Below the pieces are notes generated by a model. That model did no database searches and was not told the origin of the DNA. It saw only the letters and a program-made list of their open reading frames with translations. From contig NC_079491.1 in the NCBI RefSeq assembly GCF_020520425.1, positions 558,001-622,000 of the forward strand: DNA of 64,000 bases. Reading direction: 5' to 3'. Of the stretch, positions 27,355 through 37,370 are shown in pieces (the stretch's first letter is position 1; each line of letters starts with the position of its first letter). Both the position numbers and the translations under genes were made by a program. This DNA comes from Spinacia oleracea (Eukaryota; Streptophyta; Magnoliopsida; Caryophyllales; Amaranthaceae).

Positions 27355-28510
27355 TAGTCAAAAGGCAAATTTTAACTTAATGCTACTAAAAGACTATTTT
27401 CTTGAAACTTAGTGCCGACATATATCTTATCTTAGAAATCTAGTGCTCCTGCTTTTTCTTGCTTGCAGAAAGAGCAACAAAAAGCAAGCAGATAAATAGT
27501 ATGTAGATGATATTCGATCTTAAATCTTACACGTAGCTGAATATCAACTTCTCATCTTCATAGTTACTCCCACGTAAAAAGAGTTTCACCTTGTGACCAC
27601 GAGATTATAAGACACATCCCGAACCAACTACGCCGACCAAACTAGCTTAATTTGATGATATAGCTTGTTTGTAGAATTGTAGCAGTGCTGCTCCCAACCG
27701 TGTACCATGGAGCATGGAATCCCCTCCTTCCCCCAAAAGAAAGAAAAATCAAACGAACTCTTTTATATATTACTAGTTGATGTACATACAGTATAAGTTA
27801 AAAAGTATAGGACAACAACGACCATTTGATAACATGTCAATTGTCAAAATAAATTAAATTTATTTTGTTATCGTTAACCATATCAAATCGTAGATGTCCC
27901 CTTCAACTACTTCTAATTTTTTATCTCTGCATGTTCTGTATTTTTAATTTTTAATTCCGTCTGATTTGGCCTTTGATTGCATTGCTTTATAAAATTGCTG
28001 TAAATGAACTATTCACAGGTACGTGATTGTCAAATTTTATGACTAGTTCAAACTTAAAGAACAACCACGTACGATAGAAACAGACACCAACTATATATCA
28101 TTAATCTTATAGTTCACATAATACATTAAGAAGATTAATCAACTTTTTTTGATGTTCCAATGCAAGCTTGGAACATCAGAATATATAAGTACGTACTCTT
28201 TAGTAACCAAAAAGTCTTATGTACGTACTCTTTAGTAACCATTTATCTATAAACAATTTAAGTAACGTACTCTTTAGTAAGCATTATTTATAAACAATTT
28301 GTGAACATAACTTCACCCCTTCTCTTACAATTAATATAACTCTCACGCATTCACACTATTCTTCCAAACGTATAAACAAAAACAAAGCACTCAAAATTAT
28401 AAAAAAAACAAAATACAAAATACAGTTCCCTATATACAAAATGAAACCTAAAAATAAAGACACAAATTTAGTCCCTAAACCTAATTAATAACTAGCTCGA
28501 TCCTCTAAAC
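27355..28510. other. Gene-free stretch before galactinol synthase 3' end
   Basis: AT-rich sequence with a short repeated word TACGTACTCTTTAGTAA (about 28191, 28221 and 28266) but no protein-like frame. The last 150 bases are probably the 3' untranslated region of the next gene. Confidence 0.5.
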
Positions 28511-31335
28511 CTAAGCAGCAGAAGGTGCAGTAACATAGTTAACAACACCTGCCTTTGACAAAGCTTCTCTAAACGAAACAGGCTTCATAACACCACCACC
28601 ACCACCGCCGCCGCCGCCACCAGAAGCAGCTTCGGCAGCAGGGTTGTAATCCAATGACGTGTCATTATAAACATCCCACCACATCTTTACTAACATTTTT
28701 ATGTCTTCCCTTTCCATGTTCTCTTCTTTCCCTGTAAACCTCCATGGCTTTGAACCCGCCGCGCAGTAGTGCACCACCCTCACCTTGTTCAAGTCCACCT
28801 TCTCCGGGTGCCTCCATAGGAAGGCTAACACTAGGTTGTAGTCAATTGGTAGTGGCTTGAATTTGTCCTTGAAGTACATGTTCAAAAAGTCCTACAAATC
28901 CAATTACAACACCATTTTTTTATTAATTAATTGTCCATTTAAACTACACTATCAATGTGATTACGTACATGATTAAATAAATTTCACTATTGTATCTTTT
29001 CAAATACAAATTGGATGGGTCACGATAAACGTCTTACCCTAACATTTAGTTGTGATAATCCTACTTGGCAAAATTCTAAATGGTACAAATAGGAGTCACG
29101 TAGGTCATACGTCGTCAAAATATTTTACTTTACTATCAATAGAATATTTTTACTGTGAAAATATAAAAATAGAAAGTTAATACTCCCTCTGTTCTTAAAT
29201 ATGGTCAATATTTAAACGTAAATTTATCCAAATATATACGTTAGAAAAATATCAAAGTTTAATATTGTTAAACAACACATTATGAACAAAAAAAATACCA
29301 CGTGAATATGTTTTGGAATACGTATTGGAAAAAATCAGAAGATACTCTCCCATTGTGAATAGTATTAAAATTTTAAAAGTGACTTATATTCAAGAACAGA
29401 GTGAGTACGTATTAAAAAAAAAAAACATTTATTATATTTTTAATAAATTAAAATATTACTCAATAAGATTTTCTTATTTTTTCATAAAGAGTATAATAGA
29501 TTATATAAGTTAAATATTTTAATTTTCAATTACGTTCACGACACGTAAGTACGTGTTATCATGATTATGACTCGGCTGAAAGATGGCAAGTAACGACCTA
29601 TGTCATTTTTAAAATTAGATATATTGATAGTTAAATGTTAACTTAGATTCCATACACATAATAAGTGAATAAGTGAATGGATAGTTCAGTTGGTTAGAGT
29701 TCCAGGTGATCTTGGGATAAATTCTCATCCTGGCCTTGTGGCTCATTTGCACCAAAAAAATATAAGTGAAAAATTTAAAGAACAGAGGCAGTACCTGCTC
29801 AGCAAAGGAGGTAGGAGGGGTTTCTTGAAGCTTCTTAAGGATATCATGATAAGTAGGAATACTAGGCTCATACACAAAGAACCCAGCATTGAAATAGAGT
29901 GATGGAAGTGGGCCGAGCTCGGCGGTGGGCCATTGGACTTTCTCAGGGCACTGTTGGCAATATCCGATCTTATATTGAGGGGTTTTACTCCATGATGCCT
30001 CACAAAAGCAGTCCATCACAGCATAGAAATACCCATTTGGTAAATCAAATAGATGGTCTATGTTTTTAAACACTTGGATATCTCCATCTAAGTATATCAG
30101 CTTCTCGTACTCCACCAACTGCCATTTATTATTAATTCACCCACCACACATATATTAGTAATTTTCTATTTCGTTTTATATCATGTATGAATTGTAATAG
30201 TTACAAAAGTAAATATACTCTAAATTATTGAAAAATAGACCTGAATTGGGAACTAAAATGGTACGGACTACTCACATTTTTACGTGAACAAAATAAATAT
30301 TTAACTGTTTTATTATTGTTAATTAGTTTAATCTTAATGTACATTTCATGATATCAAACTTTATATTTCGTACTATCTCTATTTCTGAAAATTCTGTACG
30401 CTTTAAAATATGTGTCCAAATTATAAAAACTTTAACCGTAAATTCTCAATCATATATACATCAAAACATTACATTTAAAATCTTATTAGATTGGTCTCGA
30501 TATATATTTTCAGAATATCTAACATTTTATAACTTTTTCATATGCGAAATTGGATATATTAGTAGTTAAATATTAGATTAGAGTTCGTGCAAATAGTAAT
30601 TGTAAAGAACTTTCTGAAACGGAGGTAGTATATTTTTATAACGACTCATTTATTACGCAATTAATCTATATGACTATGAGCCTTTGATCACTTACTTATT
30701 ATGCAATTAGTCTATATGATTATGATCACTTAATGGTTAAAGCTGAAAACACGAGTATATCTTATGATCGAATTCCCTATTTGTAAACCATATTACGCAA
30801 CTAAATAAAGATATTGAATATGGATAGAAATATGCATTTTTATTTTTGTTTTTGAGATCGGATAGAAATATGCATGGAAAAGCGTGTAAAATATAAAACT
30901 TGAATCGGAAGAGATTCCAGGTGTACTTACAAGACTTTAACCGATGGACACGTGTAGAACAAAATCACAAGAAAAAAAAAAGATAGAAATTCCATGTCAT
31001 ACCTCCCAAATTCGGAGCTTAGAATAGTTGATGACGTAATAAGCATGAGCAAACTGGGTATTATTTTGTGGCGGGTAAATGGGTTCGATTTCGCGAACAA
31101 TACAACCCTGCGACACCAATATTTCGCGGTGATCTTCAGGGACATCAGGTAACACCGCCACAACCAAAGGATAAGCACTTTTTACTTTCCTTAACCCTTT
31201 GATTAACCCAACTACTCCTTTTACATAATCACCGTTTCCAGCTAAGAACGTCACGAACGCTCTACTGGGTTGACTCAGTGGTGTCTTTGTAAATCCGACC
31301 GAGTCAACTCCGCTCTTTACTATTTCCGGGGCCAT
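28511..31335 (-). CDS. GOLS: Galactinol synthase (GT8 family)
   Basis: Transfers galactose from UDP-galactose to myo-inositol, the first committed step to raffinose-family oligosaccharides used as stress protectants and transport sugars. Three exons on the minus strand: 31335-31003, 30118-29795, 28891-28511, all phase 0, giving 345 residues (family norm about 330-345). Seen: AFVTFLAGNGDYVKGVVGL near the N-terminus, the manganese-binding DGD at residues 122-124 in YLDGDIQVF, FNAGFFVYEPS, HYCAAGSKPWRF, and the family-specific C-terminal pentapeptide APSAA. A run of ten glycines at 310-319, coded by GCC/ACC triplets on the plus strand, is an unusual insertion in the variable region before the tail. 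Both introns carry MITEs, and the second also a SINE. Confidence 0.96.
29183..29405. mobile_element. Stowaway-type MITE in GolS intron 2
   Basis: Ends CTCCCTCTGTTCTTAAATAT and ATATTCAAGAACAGAGTGAG are inverted copies with few differences, bordered by TA on both sides (29181-29182, 29406-29407). Length 223 bases, AT-rich, no coding. Confidence 0.75.
29678..29760 (+). mobile_element. tRNA-derived SINE in GolS intron 2
   Basis: Begins ATGGATAGTTCAGTTGGTTA (Pol III box A-like) and ends GGCCTTGTGGCTCATTTGC before an A-run; ATAAGTGA flanks both sides (29670-29677 and 29762-29769). It is a shortened, diverged relative of the SINE at 31897-32003. It lies antisense to the gene. Confidence 0.75.
30376..30625. 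mobile_element. Stowaway-type MITE, family A, in GolS intron 1
   Basis: A 250-bp element bordered by TA, right end ACTTTCTGAAACGGAGG. Over its whole length it matches, in opposite direction, the element at 34849-35102, including the internal words GATTGGTCTCG and TTAGTAGTTAAATATT. Confidence 0.8.
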
Positions 31336-31442
31336 TTAGGAAAAGTTTGTCAAAAAAGATGAGAAGATTTAGATTTGGTACTGTTTTGTTTTGTTGATGT
31401 GTTGTGTTTGAAGTGGTGGTAATTAAAGGGTAGAAAGAGTTG

Positions 31443-31450
31443 TTTATATA
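31443..31450 (-). promoter_or_regulatory. TATA box of galactinol synthase
   Basis: The minus strand reads TATATAAA, 108 bases upstream of the start codon, which leaves a leader of roughly 75 bases. Confidence 0.75.
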
Positions 31451-31545
31451 GAAGTAATCAAGAAAATGGAGGTGTAATTGAACATGATGTAGATGGCTGC
31501 CACGTCAGTGGCTGAAGAGATCAACGGCTACACTTGACGGTTGCA

Positions 31546-31558
31546 GAAGGTTCTGGAA
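31546..31558 (-). promoter_or_regulatory. Perfect heat-shock element upstream of GolS
   Basis: The sequence GAAGGTTCTGGAA holds three perfectly phased units (GAA..TTC..GAA), the binding site of a heat-shock factor trimer, about 100 bases upstream of the TATA box. A CACGT core, possibly an ABRE-like site, lies at 31501-31505. Heat-shock-factor control of some galactinol synthase genes is known in Arabidopsis; its action here is inference. Confidence 0.75.
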
Positions 31559-31896
31559 CGGGGCCTACTATCATGCATGCTTTAGAAGCAGCTAGATAAT
31601 TAATTAAGAGAAGGAGGTTATTGCGAACTCGTGATGATCAACATATTTTTATGTTTTATTTAATTAATTTGTATTTGGTAACATTTTGGTCATAAGTACA
31701 ACGTATTATCACATTGGAAAATTGTGGCTTTTGATCATGGTGATCGGCAAACCTATCCCACTTGAATAGGCTACTACGTACGAAGTATAACTTTTGCTCA
31801 AGGGAAGTCTAAAAATTAATATATGCAACGCATTAGGAGTTTAGGAGTACACTCTATTATTAATAATATTATATATATAATAATTACTAATTAAGT

Positions 31897-32003
31897 GAGA
31901 GTGATGGATAGCTCAGTTGGTTAGAGCTTCCATCCCGATTCCAAATAATCCTGTGATTGAATCTCATTCCCGCCCTTGTGGCTCATTCGCACAAAAAAAA
32001 AAA
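31897..32003 (+). mobile_element. tRNA-derived SINE with target duplication
   Basis: Opens GTGATGGATAGCTCAGTTGG-like sequence with box A, has a box B-like GTGATTGAATCTC, ends CCTTGTGGCTCATTCGCAC plus an A-run. The 11-base word ACTAATTAAGT lies on both sides (31886-31896 and 32004-32014), proving insertion by target-primed reverse transcription. The style resembles SINE families described from Amaranthaceae. Confidence 0.88.
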
Positions 32004-32014
32004 ACTAATTAAGT

Positions 32015-34846
32015 CGAATATTAATAGTTTCTATCTGATAGATCATATATACCGTTTTCATTAGTAATATCATAGTAGCTTGATCCTTATATTACGTATA
32101 AAATAATATTACCCCGTGTAATAAGAAGAATAGTTCACCTGATCTACACTTATTTAATTTGACGGTAGCCGGTAGGCGGTAGGGGGAGCAAGGCAAAAAC
32201 ATCCTTAAGCAAACCGAAGGAATCTAGTAGAAGGTGCGAGTAAATGGGGACCTGATTGGGCGGACATCAGCAAATACAGGCCTTGAAATTGGTATGATGG
32301 GCCTAGTGGACCATTGAAAATGTAGTGACATCAATTAACTTTTAGGCCCAAATTAATTTCTTGACTTTTCAGTCCCTCTCATAGACGTTGCTGTCCACTT
32401 TTTTTTTTTGGACAGGGTCGTCGACATTTGTTATTTTCACGTTTTAATTCTTCTTAGGGTCTCTAAACTTATTCTAATCTTTTATATACAAATAAGCTAA
32501 ATATTGTATATTTGTATTTATTCATTTTACACACTATGATCAATGTTAATTAGTTTACTAATAAATTTTAACAATTAGTGCTCGCAAAAATTAGCAATTG
32601 AGTTTGTAAACAAATACAGAAATACTTCATGCTCATATTAAATTAATTACCTATTTTGACCTCTGCAAAAATGCACTATTATCAAACATTACAAGTCATC
32701 GTATAATATAACTTTTCATCATTAATTATAGAAGAGCTATATTGTCCAAGCATACAAATATACAATATTTATTTACAATAGTGGGGGTGCACATCAATTA
32801 CAAAAATATATGTTTATCCATTTTACAATGGGAGTAGGTATTTTAACCCCTTTGTATCCTTTTCTGTGACATAACCTTTGATTTTATATTTATCCTTTTG
32901 AAAACGAGCATTAGAAAAATATATATATTTTTATTTGTTTTTTGAGGGAAGATAACTACTTAATGTAACTAACATGAAAAGTACACCATATAATATGCAT
33001 AAAGCAACTTGTGTGAACTGAATTTGAGGATAATTACCACCATTAACGCTTGCAGGGAAGCTAGGGCCGGGCCCAAACCCTGTTAGACTCGTTTTTTTTA
33101 GTCTTTGGATCTAACTTTTAGAATCGTTTAATTTCGGGAGGATTTGGATCCAACTGCTAAAAAATGGGTCTATATTTATTATTTTTAGACTCAGATCCAG
33201 TCCGGATCCGACTCATGAAGCTAATTAAATATTTAAAATATTTAAATATATTGTTTTTAAAATGATGAAAGTAATGTGGCATGCAAATTTCAACGTACGT
33301 AACAAAAAAAAAAAAAAAAAAGAACTAATCTAACTACGTACTCCTTTGTCACCTTATGTACGGAGTATCATTTTCTACTCTACGTGGAAAGCTTGCAATC
33401 ACTATTTACCTGGTTGTACATTTTTTTAACTTTTTTACCATCTTACATTATTTATACCACAATGTTTAAACTTTTAATTCAGTTATTATTACTTTATTCA
33501 CATTTTTCTTAAACTTACTCACTTTAATCTATTAGAAAAAGAAAAAAGAAAAAAAAACAAGATTTACTGAAAATGGTCATAAATACAGTAAAAAAAAAAA
33601 CACAGTGAGAATGAAACTCTAACGCACGTGAAATGCAAGAAAGAAATTCCGCTACAAGAAAGCAAAAGAGAGACAAAAAGAGGAAGAGCTTTAATTGATT
33701 CCAAATTCTTTTGAAAATTTAGTCCTTTTTTTTTTGCACTTATGGTAAAAGGAAGTTTAAAAGAATTACTAATCTTAAATTCGAGTAATCCTATGACATC
33801 CTTGTATATTTTTAGGGGTACACACGAGCCGAGTCGAGTACTACTATGTTCATGTTCATATTCTTGTTCATTTAAATTAAGCGAGCTCAAGCTCTTTCAA
33901 CCGAGCCAAATATATGTTTTAGTTTGGTTCATTTAAGAGATTTTGTGTTTCTGGATGATTCATAAACATCTCTTTTTTTAATCGAACCGAGCTCATAAAC
34001 GAGTTTTTTTTCTTAAACGAGCTTTGCGATTTAGAGTTTAACCATTTGAAACCATTATTTTGAATGTGAACTAATTGAGCCATCTAAATTCAAAAATATT
34101 TGTATTCTATAATATTTTTTGGATGTTAAAAGTCAAAATACGATTTAAAATATATAATAAAGCAATTATTAGCAAATTTGATTGTGAACATATATAAATA
34201 TACGAGCTTTTTCATGAACATAAATTAACGTGTTGTTCATGAACTTAAATAAACGAGCATACATGTGTTCATGTTCAAGCTCGTTTATCAAACGAGTTTC
34301 AAAACTTGTTCAGACTCGGGTCATTTATTAAATAAATAAACATGAACAAACTTTAACCGAGCCTGAACCTGAGTAATTTATTGAGAGCCTCGACTCATTT
34401 ACTCTCCTATATATTCCATCTCTAATTTTGGAAAATTGAATAATTTTCTAATCTTGAACGAATATAAGTTCCATGCACTAAAACCCGTTATTTGTGCTTA
34501 ACCAAATTGGCAAATTCTTTCTAAGGCTTATGACTTAATTAACGAATTATAATAATAAAATAAAAGAAAGATAAACAGTATAATATTCCTAACAAAGAAA
34601 TAAATGATGGTATATATAGATGCTATAATTTGTAATTGCATGTCTTTCGCACCTTAAGTTGCTTATTAAGGAATGTTTTGTAAAGCTTAAGGTTAAATTA
34701 AGTAACTTTAACTTTTTACTTAATTGTCAACCGTTTAATTGGAATGGCAACAAATTCCCTACACGCACTACTCCACGAAACGTTATCTCAATTCTTAACG
34801 GCATCTTCCATATGGATATAACAAGAAGGATACTGTTATAATATAC
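32015..34846. other. Gene-free stretch with a degraded hAT-like repeat
   Basis: No credible frame. At about 33811-34427 there is a GAGCCGAGTCGAG-type repeat (left end TAGGGGTACACACGAGCC, right end TTCCATCTCTA) with many ACGAGC/GCTCGTTT words, in the style of plant hAT MITEs but without a matched target duplication. A GGGCCGGGCCC-rich scrap lies at about 33064. Confidence 0.5.
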
Positions 34847-34848
34847 TA

Positions 34849-35102
34849 CCTCCGTTTCATAAAGTTCTTTATAGTTACTATTTGCACGGAGTTACTATTT
34901 GCACGGATTTCAATGCAATATTTAACTACTAACATATCCAGTTTCATATGTGAAAAGATTATAAAAAGTAGATATTCTGAAAATGAATAACGAGACCAAT
35001 CTAACAAGATCTTACATGTAACATTTTAGTGGGAATTTACGGTCAAAGTTTTCATACTTTGGACCCATTTTTCAAAGCGTAAAGAACTTTCTGAAATGGA
35101 GG
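34849..35102. mobile_element. Stowaway-type MITE, family A, second copy
   Basis: Ends CCTCCGTTTCATAAAGTTCT and AAAGAACTTTCTGAAATGGAGG are inverted, with TA on both sides (34847-34848, 35103-35104). It is the opposite-orientation relative of 30376-30625. A short internal duplication (AGTTACTATTTGCACGG) lies near its left end. Confidence 0.82.
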
Positions 35103-35747
35103 TAGTACGTAGTATGTCTATATATTATTTTCAACAAAAAAAGAAAAAAAAAATATGTCAATATATTCTGATTGATGTTAATTGATTATAAATGTTGTAG
35201 AAATATTTAGTTCACATTATTAGCGTGATTGATTAGCAAAACTCACACCATATTATTCTCCTTGTATTTTTTATATATTGCACAATCACTAATGTAATTC
35301 GTACGGAAAATATTCTCTATTTGTATCAATCAGAATCAATCACAATATCCCTTGTTCCATTTGTAATCTACATTGTCATTTGTGGCTCACTCACATAAAA
35401 AGAAAAACAAATACTCTCTAGTCTCTCCATCATTTTTTATTTTACGTTTGATATCATACACGCTATTTAACAAATCATTAATGAGAAATTTTTTAAAATT
35501 TAAATTACTTCAATTCATATGTTTAATATATGGTTATGAATCCCATTAAAAATACGTGGGAATATTATCATACCAATAATGATATGATTTCTTGCGATTT
35601 GGCTAAAAAGTTACAATATACGTAGTATATGCGCGTTACATTTTGAGAAATGGCAACCAATATCCAACCACAATAGGCAGCAGGCCATACTCAGTGACAT
35701 CATCAATATGTCGTAAGAAGATTTAACAAAACCAACAAACTTAAATA

Positions 35748-36000
35748 CTTTCTCCATTCGGGAAATGTCGCACCATTTATTTTTTATACTATTCACACTA
35801 TTACTTTGGCAATTTTTTGTGATTCGTACGCAAGGAAATTTTAGTCACGTGAGGTCATTTTAGATTCGCATCGATATATATTTTCTAAATATTATTTTTT
35901 TATAATTTTTACTTGCACACGATTTGAGATATTACGAGTCAAAATAATGGTTAGAAGAGTAAAAGTCAACCATAGTGCGATATTTCCGGAACGGAGGAAG
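35748..36000. mobile_element. Stowaway-type MITE, family B
   Basis: Terminal repeats CTTTCTCCATTCGGGAAATG and the complement of ATATTTCCGGAACGGAGGAAG, with TA on both sides (35746-35747, 36001-36002). It shares its whole length, including GATTCGCATCGATATATATT and AAAAGTCAACCAT, with the element at 37606-37859. Confidence 0.8.
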
Positions 36001-36198
36001 TATAAAGATTTATTAACGTGGTTCACTAACAATAACGTATATACGATAGTACGGGAGTATATATTATGGAGTATTGGAGTACTTCTATGTAAGCTACGTT
36101 CACTAGCTAGGAAGACTAGGAGAATAACGACTCTCTGTTGAAAAGAATGAATTACAATCCATAAAACATTTCATGAGTTAGGGTTAGTTTGAATGCTG

Positions 36199-36508
36199 AG
36201 GACTACTCCATCAATCTGTGGACTATGGACCGTGGTGCACATAGAGCATGATGTACCAAAAGAACATATGTGCATAAGCAAAAGAACATGACACTACGGC
36301 AAAAGAACATGCGATATAATATTTCACTTTTTTGTTATAAAAATAATATATTATTTTACTATTTATTAAAAACCTAAATAAAAAAAGTTACTCATGTTCT
36401 TTTCTCGTAACCAGATATTCTTTTAATTATATACTAGTGTTCTTAGAGTGCACCATGCTCTATGTGCAACATGATCCACCTTCTAAATTGCGCTACTCCA
36501 TAGTCCTT
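36199..36508. mobile_element. Foldback MITE of unknown superfamily
   Basis: Left part AGGACTACTCC...GGTGCACATAGAGCATGATG and right part CATGCTCTATGTGCAACATG...CTACTCCATAGTCCTT form inverted arms of about 65 bases with gaps; the word CAAAAGAACATG recurs inside. Exact ends and target duplication were not found. Confidence 0.55.
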
Positions 36509-36735
36509 ACATATACGTTGAAATGAAAGTGACTCAGCTTTGGTGTTGGGTTTTTTTAGTTTTTTACGAATGTTTTTCTGAATTCATTAGATCACCTGTA
36601 TGCATATAATTAACAGTAATTGAGAGGACACATAGCAAATTAATTTAAAGTTATTATTTGTAAAATTTATGCGCACGTTTTTTTCGTTGTTGATTCCTTA
36701 ATTATTATAATTTAATGTACGTACTTACCTAGTAC

Positions 36736-37122
36736 CACTACAAGAAAGTGTACTATTAACGACGGAAAATCCCGTCGCGAAAGGCCAATAATTGTTAATT
36801 AACGACGGAATTTCCTGTCGCGAACCCGTCATAAAAGAGAAATGATAAATCCAAGGAATAATTTCACTTCTTCCAAGGAAATCACCTTTAAAAAAATGTG
36901 GATTTCCTTGGAAGAAGTTAAAATTTCCTTGGATTTATCACTTTCCGTCATAAAAGGGGTCGTCGTTAATAGAAAATCCCGTCGTAAATCCGTTGTAAAC
37001 CCGTCGTAAAAGACATTTGCGACGGTTATTCCCGTCATTGTTTGGTTGTTAGCCCCGTCACAAAAGGCTTTTGCGACGAGATTTTTGACCCGTCATAATT
37101 AGGTTGTCGTTTTCTTGTAGTG
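36736..37122. mobile_element. Miniature CACTA (CMC/EnSpm) element
   Basis: Length 387 bases. The ends CACTACAAGAAA (36736-36747) and TTTCTTGTAGTG (37111-37122) are perfect 12-base inverted repeats, flanked by TAC on both sides (36733-36735, 37123-37125), the 3-bp duplication of CACTA elements. Subterminal words of the type CGACGG/CCGTCGC repeat many times, as in transposase binding sites. A second, unrelated-looking inverted repeat lies at 36842-36952. No coding frame. Confidence 0.92.
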
Positions 37123-37246
37123 TACTGTATTAGGATCAAGAGTCTAGGCCTATAAAATTCCAAACTAACTAATCATATCTGCAATCTTCCATTCACGTCT
37201 AATATTCTAAGTTCTAACCTAATTAATAGTACGTTTGAAAAGCAAG

Positions 37247-37254
37247 TATATATA
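37247..37254 (+). promoter_or_regulatory. Possible TATA box of the MYB gene
   Basis: TATATATA lies 117 bases before the MYB start codon; the next bases are AT-rich leader. It starts 125 bases after the mini-CACTA element, so the element forms the near-upstream promoter region. Confidence 0.5.
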
Positions 37255-37370
37255 ATTGAATAGCCAGTTAGCTAGATCGATCTAATTAAAAATGGTGTAT
37301 CAGATCGAAGAATTCATCAAGCTTTAAAAATGAATATAATACAAATAAAGGGTGCGAAGAATATGAATCA

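Noticed and set aside
35345-35400. TTTGTGGCTCACTCACAT before an A-rich run, like the SINE tail at 31980
   Set aside because: Only the tail is similar; no Pol III boxes and no target duplication, so at most a dead fragment.
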